A stretch of 64,000 bases of DNA from Pseudophaeomoniella oleicola (Eukaryota > Ascomycota > Eurotiomycetes > Phaeomoniellales > Phaeomoniellaceae). The notes under the pieces were generated by a model, which searched no databases, had not been told where the DNA came from, and saw only the letters and a program-made list of their open reading frames with translations. A program made the position numbers and the translations under genes. Below are positions 29,181 through 40,973 of this stretch, piece by piece; position 1 is the stretch's first letter, and every line of letters begins with the position of its first letter. The DNA is taken from contig QWDQ01000004.1 in the NCBI GenBank assembly GCA_003868215.1, positions 434,001-498,000 of the forward strand, read 5' to 3'.

Positions 29181-31709
29181 AATGATAGCACTTTAACGTC
29201 ACCTTTAATTTTATAGATGGAGATTTCAAGGCTCCTATCGATCCCGGACTCTTTTCGCAAACCATCCCAGGATATCCTTGCTTGGCGGCATTAGTATTGC
29301 AATTCCTGATTCCAGCCTACCTCTATTACAGTTTGCGTATCACGAGGTTGCATGGCACGGGTGTATGTTCCATCGTGCAGAGACATAATTCTGAATACTA
29401 CCACGAGCCTACAATTGATAGGGTATCAGCAAGTCAGTACGGCCAATCAAACTCCAATTTTCCTGGCTCCCACCTCCGTCATTTACCCATATAACCGATG
29501 CGAACCGAGAGGGATCCACGATGCGATATAGCGGACCTCGAATCTGATGGTTTCCATCGCGTCCACGTCATGGTGTATTTGCATTGAGGACACTGAATCA
29601 TTGAGCTGCTAGCTGAGGTGCCATTGGGTCTCGGTGAGTGAAAAGAGCGGACGGTAATTGCTTAGCTTCTATACCAAGTACCTAGATATCTGCTTTACAT
29701 GCGCATGCACGGAGTTAGATGAGGCAACGGTACCTGTCGGTCCCTGGTTTGCTATATGAATTGGCTGGCCCGGCTGATCCACTCGACGCCGATGACACCG
29801 CGACAGGCCCAATCCAGCACAGCACAGACAGTAATTAGTGTAGGAAGGGTTCAAGGGGTCTACTATTCTACCATAGGACAAAGTGCTGTAGCACCGGATG
29901 GACAAATCGACTAAAGAGCATTCCCCACGCTATCTTAGCTTGACTTCATTCGATCATTGTCACGCGCAAGTGCCTGTGGGATGTCAATTTTCTTAGAGAC
30001 CTTCCTCGCTACAGTAGCGCAGCAGCACAGCGCGCAGGATTAGGAGAGTTCCCTTAGTTGCAGGACTATGACGATCTCGAACAAATGCTCGTTGCGCTGT
30101 ACCCTCTGACATACTCATCAGCACAAACAATCGTGATATTCTTTCGGATTCCAACGTGTTGACGTGGGTCATGATTTGCTATCCTACAGTATAGAGCACA
30201 CAGTACAATCTGCCGACTGGAGACACGTCTATCTGGGTCTGGTCACCTCTTGATTGAGTCGCCAACCTGGAGACCACTAACTTATGCTCTCTTACAGTAT
30301 GGCACAATCTTACAGCTCTTGGTCGGAGATCCACCGCGTGAAGGCACCAAACGGCGCGTTCTGATAAACCTCGGCGGTATTCAATCGACCATTCACCCGA
30401 GCGATTATCGTGAGTTCCAAGTTAACATCTCACCTGGGATTCCCACTTGTCGTTCATTTGTCTACCTGAACTAATTACTCGTCGCAGCTAGTGAAATAGT
30501 GATGAAACGTGACGAAATGGGCCTGCCTACTGGTAACTTACCTGCTGTATACTTTTCGACTCCCACAGGACTGACTAACTTACCATTACTTAGTCCAAAG
30601 CAGACACCACTGAAGAAGGTCGGCCACACAGAGTTCAAACGTGTGCACGGGAACAGATGTAATTGCCTAAGTTGCTCTGCCATATGTTCGATTTGCGCCC
30701 AGGCCCCGGAGCAAGCCACATACTGTTCCCCGCGCGAAGCATTTACATTGTTCAACCCATCCCCCATGGTTGTGTCGCTATGTCTATGTACGGTAAAATA
30801 CGCTATATCCTTGTAGACCTCAGGCCTACTTTGGTTGGTCAATTGACGGAGCTTGTGTCAAAGGGAGAAAGGTGAAAGGGTCGCATCAGCCGCCGCACGA
30901 CATATCCCCACGCTGCGCTTCACCTCATCAGGTTTTGGCACCAACAACTAATCAAGCAAGACTGAGTTAAGAGACAGTTGTAAATGCGCTTGGACCTCAA
31001 GAAGGGCATTAGCATTCCTGGACCAACCCTTAACAGACGTATCCCTGTCTTCCCGAGATACATCGAAGCCCAAGCCTAACTGGCTCACTGCATTGATACC
31101 CTATGTGGGTACCGCATAAATCCGCTGAATGACAGTTTTTTGAAGCGATCCGCATTGACATTTGGCTGTCGAGTAACATCAGACATCCCACGAGACCGAT
31201 TCCAGTCTGGTCGAATGAACCGTGGAGCGAAGCTACTCCATGCACGAGCAGTCAATTGAATCCCCCTCGGACCGACACCTGCATTGGCGCACAGGTTCTA
31301 GGCCGGCTACGAATTCGACCCCTACCTACATCATCGAGGAACACAAGACAATCTACTCTTGCCCTGTCATCCTTCAAAAACCTGCCAGTAAATCATTTAC
31401 TTCCCACATCCTGGGAAGAAGTCTCCAAGAGACAAGTTGTAACACCTTCTGCATGAATCGTTATAGTAGGACAGCTTGCGATGTATGCTCTTCCACATAC
31501 GAGTTCAGCATGACGCGAAGAGGTCGCACGTTCTATCGTCCTCCTTCAAATTATTATCATTGTATATCTTGAAAGCCGTCACACCCACTGGCATCAGCAT
31601 CTCTATTCCACGACCGTGAAGGTCAGATCCTTTACATAGAACAGTCCGGAAACACAACAAGTGTACGGCCGTTGCCTAAAACCTAGAACACAGAATACCA
31701 CTTACAGCT
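29181..31709. other. 2.5-kb gene-poor region
   Basis: No confident gene lies between the WDR83-like gene and the ACT-domain gene. Short ORFs occur on both strands. The only coding-like material is the set of spliced-looking pieces at about 30299-30873, listed separately. Otherwise I see nothing in it. Confidence 0.4.
30299..30873 (+). other. unidentified exon-like pieces, possible gene remnant
   Basis: Three neighbouring segments carry good splice signals. A CTAAC branch site and TTACAG acceptor precede 30299-30409. A GTGAGT..CGCAG intron spans 30410-30487 and contains CTAAT. A GTAACT..TTAG intron spans 30533-30593 and contains CTAAC. Between them the open frame reads YGTILQLLVGDPPREGTKR and SEIVMKRDEMGLPT. 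A last open stretch (to 30873) contains FDLRPGPGASHILFPARS. An in-frame stop separates the last two blocks in the simplest join. I recognise no family. This may be a decayed gene, a poorly conserved gene, or chance. Confidence 0.25.
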
Positions 31710-33380
31710 ATGGACTCCTCGATGAGTCTCATTTCTGCGACGATATCGTTTTTGGTGAGTCGAGAATCCTTTTTCGGACCTTTTGTTTTCCGTACAGACG
31801 AATAGCATTAGAAGGAGAAGATGCCATGCAAGCCCGGGGTTTGTCGAACACCTTTGAAGATCTCTACTTTCAGTGGCCACAGCAAACTTTCATCATCAAT
31901 GCGAGAACAAAGCTAATTACCAGTATCTACATAAAGGACGGCCGGCTGGCGTTGATACACATACCTTTGGAGTCGTACCCCTTCTTCCTGCAACCAATCC
32001 TTCGACTGCTCTTCGGCGATGACCATGACGAAGATGCGAACAGGATACCCTGGACTGACAGACACAAGTTCCTGAATGTGTCGATCACACCCATCGAGTG
32101 CTCTGTCGTCTGCTCGAGGGAGCTAGCTGAACGCTTCTTCCGACCTCTAGCAGATCTCTTCAATCATCAAGCGAGAGACGAGAAGGACAGGATTATGATC
32201 TCCCGGGATGATTATGTTGTCATCCAAGTCGACGGCCAAGGTCTCGACGCCGGTCAAAGAGTTCTGGAATTAACGAGACCTCTGGCCATGGCTGGCATGT
32301 AAGTTTCGGTATCCATTAAGAGATCAGAATATTGTCTAAACAGACTACAGCTCGATCTTCTTCAAGACAACGTACTTTTCAGACTATATACTGGTCCCCC
32401 TCAAATCTCGCTCCGCCGTAACTCTGGCGCTCGAACAACGTGGGTTTACATTTTCGGTTGATGTCAGCGCCTTCATGCATCAATCCCAACTTTCTCCTCC
32501 ACCATCGTCCCATCACAACCTTCAATCACCAACCCACAGCCACCATAGCAGTTCGAGTTCGAACCCTACGGGTATCGATAGCTTTTTCCACCACAAAAAC
32601 CACTCACCTCATCGCAGTCCTCCATCAACGCCACCAGCGTCGACAATAACTGAACTTCAAACCCGCACTTTCACCAGGCTCTCCAATGCAAATATAAACC
32701 CAACCGTTGACCCTTCAATTCGGGTGATATCTTGTGCGGGTCGTAAGGAAGAAACGCCTGAGAACCTGCGGAAGCTCAGGGACGACATCCTCCAATGCCT
32801 TATTTCGACTTGTCCACCATCTTCGCAGTCCTCAGACCTCCGCTCTGCAGAGCCAAGGAACCACTCATCAACTTCTTCAACTTCCCCAATACCCTCGAAT
32901 ACAACCCGTTTCCTCTCTCTAACCCTCACCGATGTGGACCCAATATCTCTCTTTATCGAATCCCGTTTCGTCACGTCTGCCTCCCCATCATCCCTGCCAC
33001 ACACTCTAACCTCCCTCCCATCACTTCTCCTGGGCTCCCGCGACCACCCCGACGACACTTTAATCCCCATCATCCTCGACCTCCGTTCCCTCCCCCTCGA
33101 AGCCACAGGCATCGTCTGCGGCGTCGCGGCCACCCTCTCCCAAAACCTACCTTCCGAATATTCCAGCGACGAAGACTCAGCTGCAGCCCCAGCGACCACA
33201 AGTCCTAGTAACGGCAACGATGACAGCGGCATTGAAATCTCCTTCCTCAGCACTGCCAAAAGCGGCACCGTGTTAGTGCGTGAGAACGAACTAAAACGAG
33301 CCCTGCGTGCTATGGGAAGGGGCTTCGAAACTGCCAAGGACGATAACACCTATGCACGTCGCAACGACGATGTCGACTAA
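31710..33380 (+). CDS. CASTOR/GATS-like ACT-domain protein
   Basis: This belongs to a fungal family with tandem ACT domains related to animal CASTOR arginine sensors of TORC1; a ligand here is not known. The likely exons are 31710-31754, 31937-32298 and 32351-33380, giving 478 aa. Joining SATISFL to DGRLALIHIPLESYPFFLQP gives the usual start of the first domain, but needs an AAG acceptor at 31934-31936; TCAG and ACAG acceptors about 60-70 bases upstream would add roughly 20 residues. The second intron (52 nt) is clear and joins LAMAGI to SIFFKTTYFSDYILVPLKSRS, the most conserved block. The LNVSITPIECSVVC block lies between. A long disordered His/Ser/Pro stretch splits the C-terminal region. 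Confidence 0.8.
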
Positions 33381-33947
33381 TCTCCGTCTTTGATCGGAAA
33401 ATCCTACAACTCTCCGTTTTGCCCTCAAAAGAGAAAAGAGCAACGGGGACTGATTTGGTCTAGAATACCGTAGATGGTTTGAATGTATACGATGAGAAAT
33501 AGTATCGGCTCACCGATCTTGGGAGTATAGGCGATTTACAAAAAGGTACCACCTGCTTGGGAGGAGGAAGTCGAGGGATCTTTCGAAACAAAGAAGAAGA
33601 CATAAAACAGACATCGAACAAGAGAAAGAAAGATGAAAAGGAAAGAAAGAAAGAATTTGAACTATATCGTCGTCATTTGTCGTCGTCATTTGTCGTACTT
33701 TTAGCCAGCCCTGTCCACGTCCCCTTACCTTACCTCATGAAAAAAAGAAAGTCATTAATTACTGCAACAGCAGCAGATAAAGAAGCAATATTTTACCTTT
33801 TAAATATCTTGTCCTTCCCAAGAATTGATTTAAGGAAGAATGTTCCTACTCATATGACTGAATATACTAATGATTCATTCATTCTCTTTGGGGGTTTACG
33901 TCGTTAAACTATCTAATTAGGTAAGACAGAGATACCTGGCAGTAACT

Positions 33948-33980
<33 letters not shown>

Positions 33981-34145
33981 GTATCTAGATACATTAGTGA
34001 ATAAGAGGAGATGTCATCATATTGAACACTCGATACACTTCCTCAAATATGCTAATACTGTTTTTCTCTTCTTTTCTTTTCTATTTTATTCTGCTCTCGT
34101 CTGTTCTTGCTACACTACATCAAGGTCATCTACTTGAGAGGTACC
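33381..34145. other. convergent 3-prime spacer with A-rich and TAG repeats
   Basis: This tail-to-tail spacer lies between the ACT-domain gene and XRN1. It contains a purine-rich AAAGAAAG-type stretch (about 33585-33660) and the TAG microsatellite. A 116-codon plus-strand ORF (33557-33907) is lysine-rich low complexity and is not called. Confidence 0.5.
33948..33980. repeat. (TAG)11 microsatellite
   Basis: Eleven uninterrupted TAG triplets lie in the convergent spacer between the ACT-domain gene and XRN1, about 165 bases from the XRN1 stop. Confidence 0.95.
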
Positions 34146-37100
34146 CTAGCTTTGTATAGCTGTAGGAGTACCAGGCGTCGCTGAAGCAGATCCGGACCCT
34201 CCTCTGCTGCCATTACCGCGATAAGGTCCGCCGCGTCCACGTCCGGTTCCTCGATCACTGCCTCGTCCTCTGAATCCACCACGCCCGCGTCCGGGACCCG
34301 TTGTGGAATCAAGGCTAGCTGGAGGAGGAACACTTCGAAGTTGTTTGGGTTTGAAATTTGGATTGTTCTGTACCACGCCGTCTGATTGATCTCTTTCAAG
34401 GTTCGCGTAGCCACCACGGGTAGCTTGGGAACCCCCCCTGCCACCTCTAGGAGTATGGCCATTGGTCTGACCGTTGGCTGGGCTGCCTCCACCCCGAGGT
34501 CCATTCCGATATGGGAGAGCACCATTCGGTGTCCCTCGGCCACGGCCGGGAGAAGATTGGCCAGCGACTGCACCTCTGAAGCTGCCACGTAAGGGAGCCG
34601 GAGCCCTTGCTTCAACAAGTTGACCTTGACTACCAACACCCGTAGGCAGCCCATAGGCCGACACGGTCAGAGGGGTGGTAGACGTATTGCTTTGACGAGT
34701 AGCCGCTGCTTTCGAAAGAGCCAATACTTGGCGATCAGATAAGTTTAGCACAGTCCATGCCGCCACGGTCTGACCACGGAATGGTGAACATCTGTCCCCG
34801 AGTGTGGTCCCGCTCATGAAAGATGAATCAAACACTACATCCAGCAAAGTGGTACGAACGGTCTGAGTAAGACCAACAACCGTGCCTCGTAAGGCAATGG
34901 GCACTTTGCCGGAATCTGCTGCGTAGATGATCCGATCGCCAATACGGAATCTTTGGTCTGCTAATCTCTGTTCCGCATCAGATGGTTTGAGCAAGGCGCT
35001 TCTGGGTATTCCATTCACTGTCTGTGCAGATGGTGGAGGCTCAGAACGGACAAAGTCATCCGCCATCGCTTCAATCTGCTTCACGATCTCTGAATCCAGT
35101 TGTTCCGCTTCGAGTGGAACTCGCTCAAAACTCTTCGATTCGATCCCTCTCAGCCATGTTTGAATCTCTTTGATCTTTACCTTGCCGTCCTCGCCAGGAT
35201 AGTAATCTCTGATGTCAAGCATATCTCCCTGGGGGTTCCGGTTTACGCCAGCGATGAATTCTGGAAACTTGACCATGTACTGTTGGATGAGCTCGATTGC
35301 TTTTTGGCTAAATTCCCAGCCAGATTGGCCACGCCGAGAGTAACCTAAAACCTTCAATTTCTTGGCCTCAAACTTCAGATTGAGTCCCAGATTGACCTTG
35401 CTATCATCAATTCGAACAGAAAATGAGGATGTGAGCTTTGATAATGCCAATGGATTGAGGTGCAGATTGCGGGCGACTGCATAGGAAGGTATGTATGGTG
35501 ATAGTCGTTCGGCTTGCCGTGCGAGATCACGCCCAAATTCAACTTGTTTCGCTTTACTGATAGAGATAAGGCACTTCGCTTTGTTGTTCTCACTGCCGGT
35601 GACTGTTAAGGGTCTCCCGTAAGCATATTCGCCAAGGAAGAAAGCGCGCGCACCGACGGGGAATTCATCCGCAATTGGTAAAGCTTCTCGTTCAATGAAG
35701 CGTTCGTCTTCGCTGATGACCTTATCAACAATGAGCTGTGTTGCATGAACAGTCTCGAGCTGTGGATTCTCGACGAATTCTTTAACTAAGGAACCGTCAT
35801 CGAGCTTCCTGAGGCCTTTAAGCATTTTGACCGAAACTGTCGATTCAATGGGGCCAATTATCATGCCCAGCCGTTTGCTGTAGAAAACTTCGATGCGTTC
35901 AGCTTTCTTGTGCCATTGCTGAATCTCCCTCTCGTCATGTGGTTTGCTGACTAATTGCGGTGGTTGCGTTTCCGTAAGGATGTAATCGAAGAGTTCATCA
36001 GAGACTTTGTCGACCTCAGCCTCTTGCAGGAAAGGATAGCCAACATGAACCCTTTGCCCGAGCTTGAGTTTCGCATGCTCTACCTTTGTAAGGGCTTCTG
36101 AGTTATTCAAGGTAACCACCATGCTTTCATTACGGCTTTCGGACTGAAAAACGTTGACACCGTGGAATCCCAGAGCGCCGATATGATCGAGCGTTTTGAG
36201 ACTAGGGAAGCCTGCCAAAGCTGCTGCGCCAATCTTGACACCTTCAACAAGACCAACATAAGGGTCTAAACCTTCCATGGTTGGAAGGTCGAATACATTC
36301 TGTATGCAATGGCAATTTGGCAAGTCCGGAAAGATGCCAATCAGAGATGATGGATATGTGTAGTCGACCTCAGGTGAATACGAAAACTTGAGAGAAACTC
36401 CAAAGTCATTTCGCGCATGTTCGTCGGCGGTAAGTAGTCCATCCTTAGTTGCCATTGCATCTAACAAGCGCTTCTCATTGATGAAGGGAATCTTGACAAC
36501 CGCTTCCCATTCCATCTTCTTTCCGTTCATGTCCAGCTCAAAATCTCTTGGATAGAAATCGATAATGGGCGAGTCTGAAGAAGTCATGAGCTCGTGATAC
36601 GGTGTTGGCACTATTTTCTTGCTGCGGTCGGGAAGCACGCCCATGAGTTGCTGGAAAGGTCTGAATGGCTGGCCAAGTTTGAAGTTCATATTCGCTTTCA
36701 AACCTTTCTTGACATCAGATATCATTGGTGAATAATGATATTGGTAGTACCATGACCAAGATGCAACCCCGCGATAGTAGTAGAATAGTACCCACTGCAG
36801 ACCTTGCACATAATTCTCGGTCAACTCACGCAGTTGCTCCTCATCGTTGATGCCCCATTCAAATTTGTCTTTGTAGTATTTATCCTTCCATTCCAAGAAT
36901 TTTTCATCGTACTTCTTCTGCATCTCTGCCTGACTTTGTTCTGTAGTCACTTCTTCGACCTTGGCATTGTCATATCGCCTGAGGACTCTCACTAAAGCCA
37001 ATTGCGCCTCCTCGTCCTCGTCGCTGTCTTCACCTCCTTCCGCACCTGGTGGGAACTCCAAACGAACGAACCTTTCGCCCTGGTCGTTCTCCACTGTTTT

Positions 37101-38411
37101 CCACTCTAAATTGAGGTCGACAGCTAGTTGTTGGACAAATTTACGATCCCTTGCAGGGAGGGTAGTAGGGCAGTCGAAGGGCTGGCGGGACTCCTTTGTC
37201 GTGGGGCTGATCGCAAATTTTTTGATATCCTTGAAGAGAGCCTTTTGTTGTGGTGAGACCCGGGTCACAGCTTTGCCTTTCTGTGGCCCAACCTCCTCGT
37301 TGTCCACATTTTGCTTGGATTTGATCCACTTAGCATCAGAGTATTCTGCTTCAAAGAATCTGAATTCAACCTCCGACAAAGCGTCAAGCAAGATTGCCAG
37401 CCTATCAAGATTGATGTAACCGTGCTCGTTGATATAGCCTCCCAATTTCGGCAACATTTCTTTGTACTTTTGAAACATTAGAGCTAAAGCTCCCTCATTA
37501 ATGTGAAGATTGGGCAGATTAGGCAAGAAATCGTTTCCAACAAAGAAAGCCATGAGAATGAAATCGTCGATAACTCGTTCCAAATCGTAAGTGAATCCGA
37601 CAGACGGGTCGGTTTTGAGTTCCTGAAACTCCAGCTCCAGATACTCTCGAACAATACAAAGATGCATGAGGTAGAAATTCTGATGCTCCAACTCCTTGGA
37701 TTTGGTCTTGCTTTGCCGACCAAACGTCACCTCTTCTCGAAGCAAGCAGAAATGAGGGTCGTGACTCAGAAGACCCAACATAATCAGATCGGCGTCCAAG
37801 CCATAAAGACAGTGGCGGACATTAGGATCATAACCAGACTGGGCTTTTGCTTGACGGATGTATTCCATGATTTTGTGTTCACCTTCGCCAGGAACTTCGT
37901 GACCAGATAACACAACTTCTACACCTTGCCAGTCCGTGTCCTCTGAGACCTTCTTGCTGATGAAATACTTAAGTTGCTGGGTCAATTTGGCCATAAATTC
38001 GGTTCCTGGTGTAATACTATTGCTGTCGAAAGCGTCCTCGGTCGGCATGTCGACGCCTTCTTTGATGGCCTTTTCACGGGCCTTCTCAGCATCAAGTGCA
38101 GTCCGGAAGCGACGAGCCCGTTGCTGGTTCATCTTGGCTCTGGGTGCTACCCCATCGATGGCCATGAAGAATAGCTTTTTGGGCTTGATCTTTCCAAACA
38201 AGTGCTCAATGTAATTGAAAATTGCAATGAACATTTTGTCTTCGGTCATACGAAATGTCGCAGAGTCCGAATCTTTGTGAGTACAATTATGGATGATCCC
38301 GTTCATATCCAAATACAGGCAATCGAACTCGGGTATCCTGTTTTCAGCTATCAACTGTGAGATAGCCGGATAGCGTTCGCTCATCCAGCGAAAGAATTTA
38401 GGAACACCCAT
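34146..38411 (-). CDS. XRN1: 5-prime to 3-prime exoribonuclease 1 (cytoplasmic)
   Basis: Xrn1 degrades decapped mRNA from the 5-prime end in the cytoplasm. The intronless ORF from the conserved start MGVPKFFRWMSERYP (ATG at 38411) encodes 1421 aa, close to fungal Xrn1. The CR1 nuclease region shows LYLDMNGIIHNC, GVAPRAKMNQQRARRFR, SGHEVPGEGEHKIMEYIR and YGLDADLIMLGLLSHD, holding the acidic metal ligands. CR2 includes DDFILMAFFVGNDFLPNLP and YCP-like WVLFYYYRGVASWSWYYQYHYSP. The SH3-like and winged-helix parts follow. The last 150 residues are an RGG-rich disordered tail (GRGRGGFRGRGSDRGTGRG). An upstream in-frame ATG (38531) would add 40 residues, but the conserved start argues against it. 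It is divergent from HAT2. Confidence 0.97.
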   Translation of the reverse strand: MGVPKFFRWMSERYPAISQLIAENRIPEFDCLYLDMNGIIHNCTHKDSDSATFRMTEDKMFIAIFNYIEHLFGKIKPKKLFFMAIDGVAPRAKMNQQRARRFRTALDAEKAREKAIKEGVDMPTEDAFDSNSITPGTEFMAKLTQQLKYFISKKVSEDTDWQGVEVVLSGHEVPGEGEHKIMEYIRQAKAQSGYDPNVRHCLYGLDADLIMLGLLSHDPHFCLLREEVTFGRQSKTKSKELEHQNFYLMHLCIVREYLELEFQELKTDPSVGFTYDLERVIDDFILMAFFVGNDFLPNLPNLHINEGALALMFQKYKEMLPKLGGYINEHGYINLDRLAILLDALSEVEFRFFEAEYSDAKWIKSKQNVDNEEVGPQKGKAVTRVSPQQKALFKDIKKFAISPTTKESRQPFDCPTTLPARDRKFVQQLAVDLNLEWKTVENDQGERFVRLEFPPGAEGGEDSDEDEEAQLALVRVLRRYDNAKVEEVTTEQSQAEMQKKYDEKFLEWKDKYYKDKFEWGINDEEQLRELTENYVQGLQWVLFYYYRGVASWSWYYQYHYSPMISDVKKGLKANMNFKLGQPFRPFQQLMGVLPDRSKKIVPTPYHELMTSSDSPIIDFYPRDFELDMNGKKMEWEAVVKIPFINEKRLLDAMATKDGLLTADEHARNDFGVSLKFSYSPEVDYTYPSSLIGIFPDLPNCHCIQNVFDLPTMEGLDPYVGLVEGVKIGAAALAGFPSLKTLDHIGALGFHGVNVFQSESRNESMVVTLNNSEALTKVEHAKLKLGQRVHVGYPFLQEAEVDKVSDELFDYILTETQPPQLVSKPHDEREIQQWHKKAERIEVFYSKRLGMIIGPIESTVSVKMLKGLRKLDDGSLVKEFVENPQLETVHATQLIVDKVISEDERFIEREALPIADEFPVGARAFFLGEYAYGRPLTVTGSENNKAKCLISISKAKQVEFGRDLARQAERLSPYIPSYAVARNLHLNPLALSKLTSSFSVRIDDSKVNLGLNLKFEAKKLKVLGYSRRGQSGWEFSQKAIELIQQYMVKFPEFIAGVNRNPQGDMLDIRDYYPGEDGKVKIKEIQTWLRGIESKSFERVPLEAEQLDSEIVKQIEAMADDFVRSEPPPSAQTVNGIPRSALLKPSDAEQRLADQRFRIGDRIIYAADSGKVPIALRGTVVGLTQTVRTTLLDVVFDSSFMSGTTLGDRCSPFRGQTVAAWTVLNLSDRQVLALSKAAATRQSNTSTTPLTVSAYGLPTGVGSQGQLVEARAPAPLRGSFRGAVAGQSSPGRGRGTPNGALPYRNGPRGGGSPANGQTNGHTPRGGRGGSQATRGGYANLERDQSDGVVQNNPNFKPKQLRSVPPPASLDSTTGPGRGRGGFRGRGSDRGTGRGRGGPYRGNGSRGGSGSASATPGTPTAIQS

Positions 38412-38949
38412 GTTTGCGGTGTTGTTGTGATCGATAAGAACTCGAAAAGAAAGAAAGTGAAGGGGGATGATCCAGGCAGAACAAACACTTATGTCTTTTA
38501 CAAACTCCCAAACGATGAAAGATTGTAGCAAACAAAGGAGTGAGCTTGAGCTCTAAAGCCCTCGCTCGGGGAGGGAGAAAAGGGGTAGATAAGATGATGA
38601 TGGGGAAGGGCGTTATTCAGGTGTGGTGTTTGATGGCAACGAGTTGATCGTCAGGTTCGAAGTGGCAGCGATGATACAAAAGTCTTGGCATGAGCTCTAC
38701 CTTCTCCGGAGACCCGCTATGCCATGCGGGGCCACTCGGCTGACTTGCTCAGAATGCGCGTTGGATCTTCTCCAATCACTTAACGCGTCCCTGCCTCTCT
38801 CGCCGTGTTTTGCTGTTGCGATATCTTAGATTTTTCGAGCTTGCTCCGAGAAGAATTGACTGGATCCTCTTTACGATTTCTTTGTTCCATCATATTGTTA
38901 CGTATCGAGAACACCCTCTAACAGAAAGTCTGCAAGGAAGGAGAACGCA
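38412..38949. promoter_or_regulatory. divergent promoter XRN1 / HAT2
   Basis: 538 bases separate two starts facing away from each other. I found no recognisable ORF or site beyond an AG-rich stretch (38566-38590). Confidence 0.4.
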
Positions 38950-40468
<1,519 letters not shown>

Positions 40469-40973
40469 GAATGTTCTAGCTATTTTGGACCTTGAGAACG
40501 GATTTTACATGGAGCGCAAAACAAAACAGGATGCGAAAGGTGATGTTATAGTAGAGCAGGGATCGAGCACTAGGAAAGAATTGGACTTGGCTACGTTATG
40601 GAACGTTGTTCCGACGAGCACATGAAAGAAGGGACAAGGATTTCGCTGTAAAATTAACCTGGATAGGGGGGGGGGCTATTAGGTAACACGAGCTCTTTTG
40701 GGGGCTTCAAAGCTTGATATATTCAACGAGTTCATGAAAAGGGCCAAGGATGAGAGATCGTTATCTCAAATGAGACGAATAATCAAAAAAATGCCAGTGT
40801 TGATACAAAAAGCCGCCCCCTTCAACTTTCCGTTGCTCTCGGTTCAGCGAGAGATTTTTGATCCATGTTCATAGTCGACACTGCCTTATGATTTTGTCCC
40901 CTTGGATAATACCGTCTTCTTCAATGCCAAGTATGCTATGCAATCCCACCTCTTTTTTTTTTAAATTTTTTTT
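40469..40973. other. convergent 3-prime spacer with G and T homopolymers
   Basis: This tail-to-tail spacer lies between HAT2 and the questin-oxidase-like gene. It holds a run of ten G (40666-40675) and two runs of about ten T (about 40952-40975) that reach the stop codon of the minus-strand gene. Nothing coding was seen. Confidence 0.5.

Noticed and set aside
32657-33349. 230-codon minus-strand ORF
   Set aside because: Antisense to the disordered C-terminal part of the ACT-domain protein; arginine/serine-rich shadow with no domain.
33557-33907. 116-codon lysine-rich plus-strand ORF
   Set aside because: Low-complexity purine-rich spacer sequence; no independent sign of coding.
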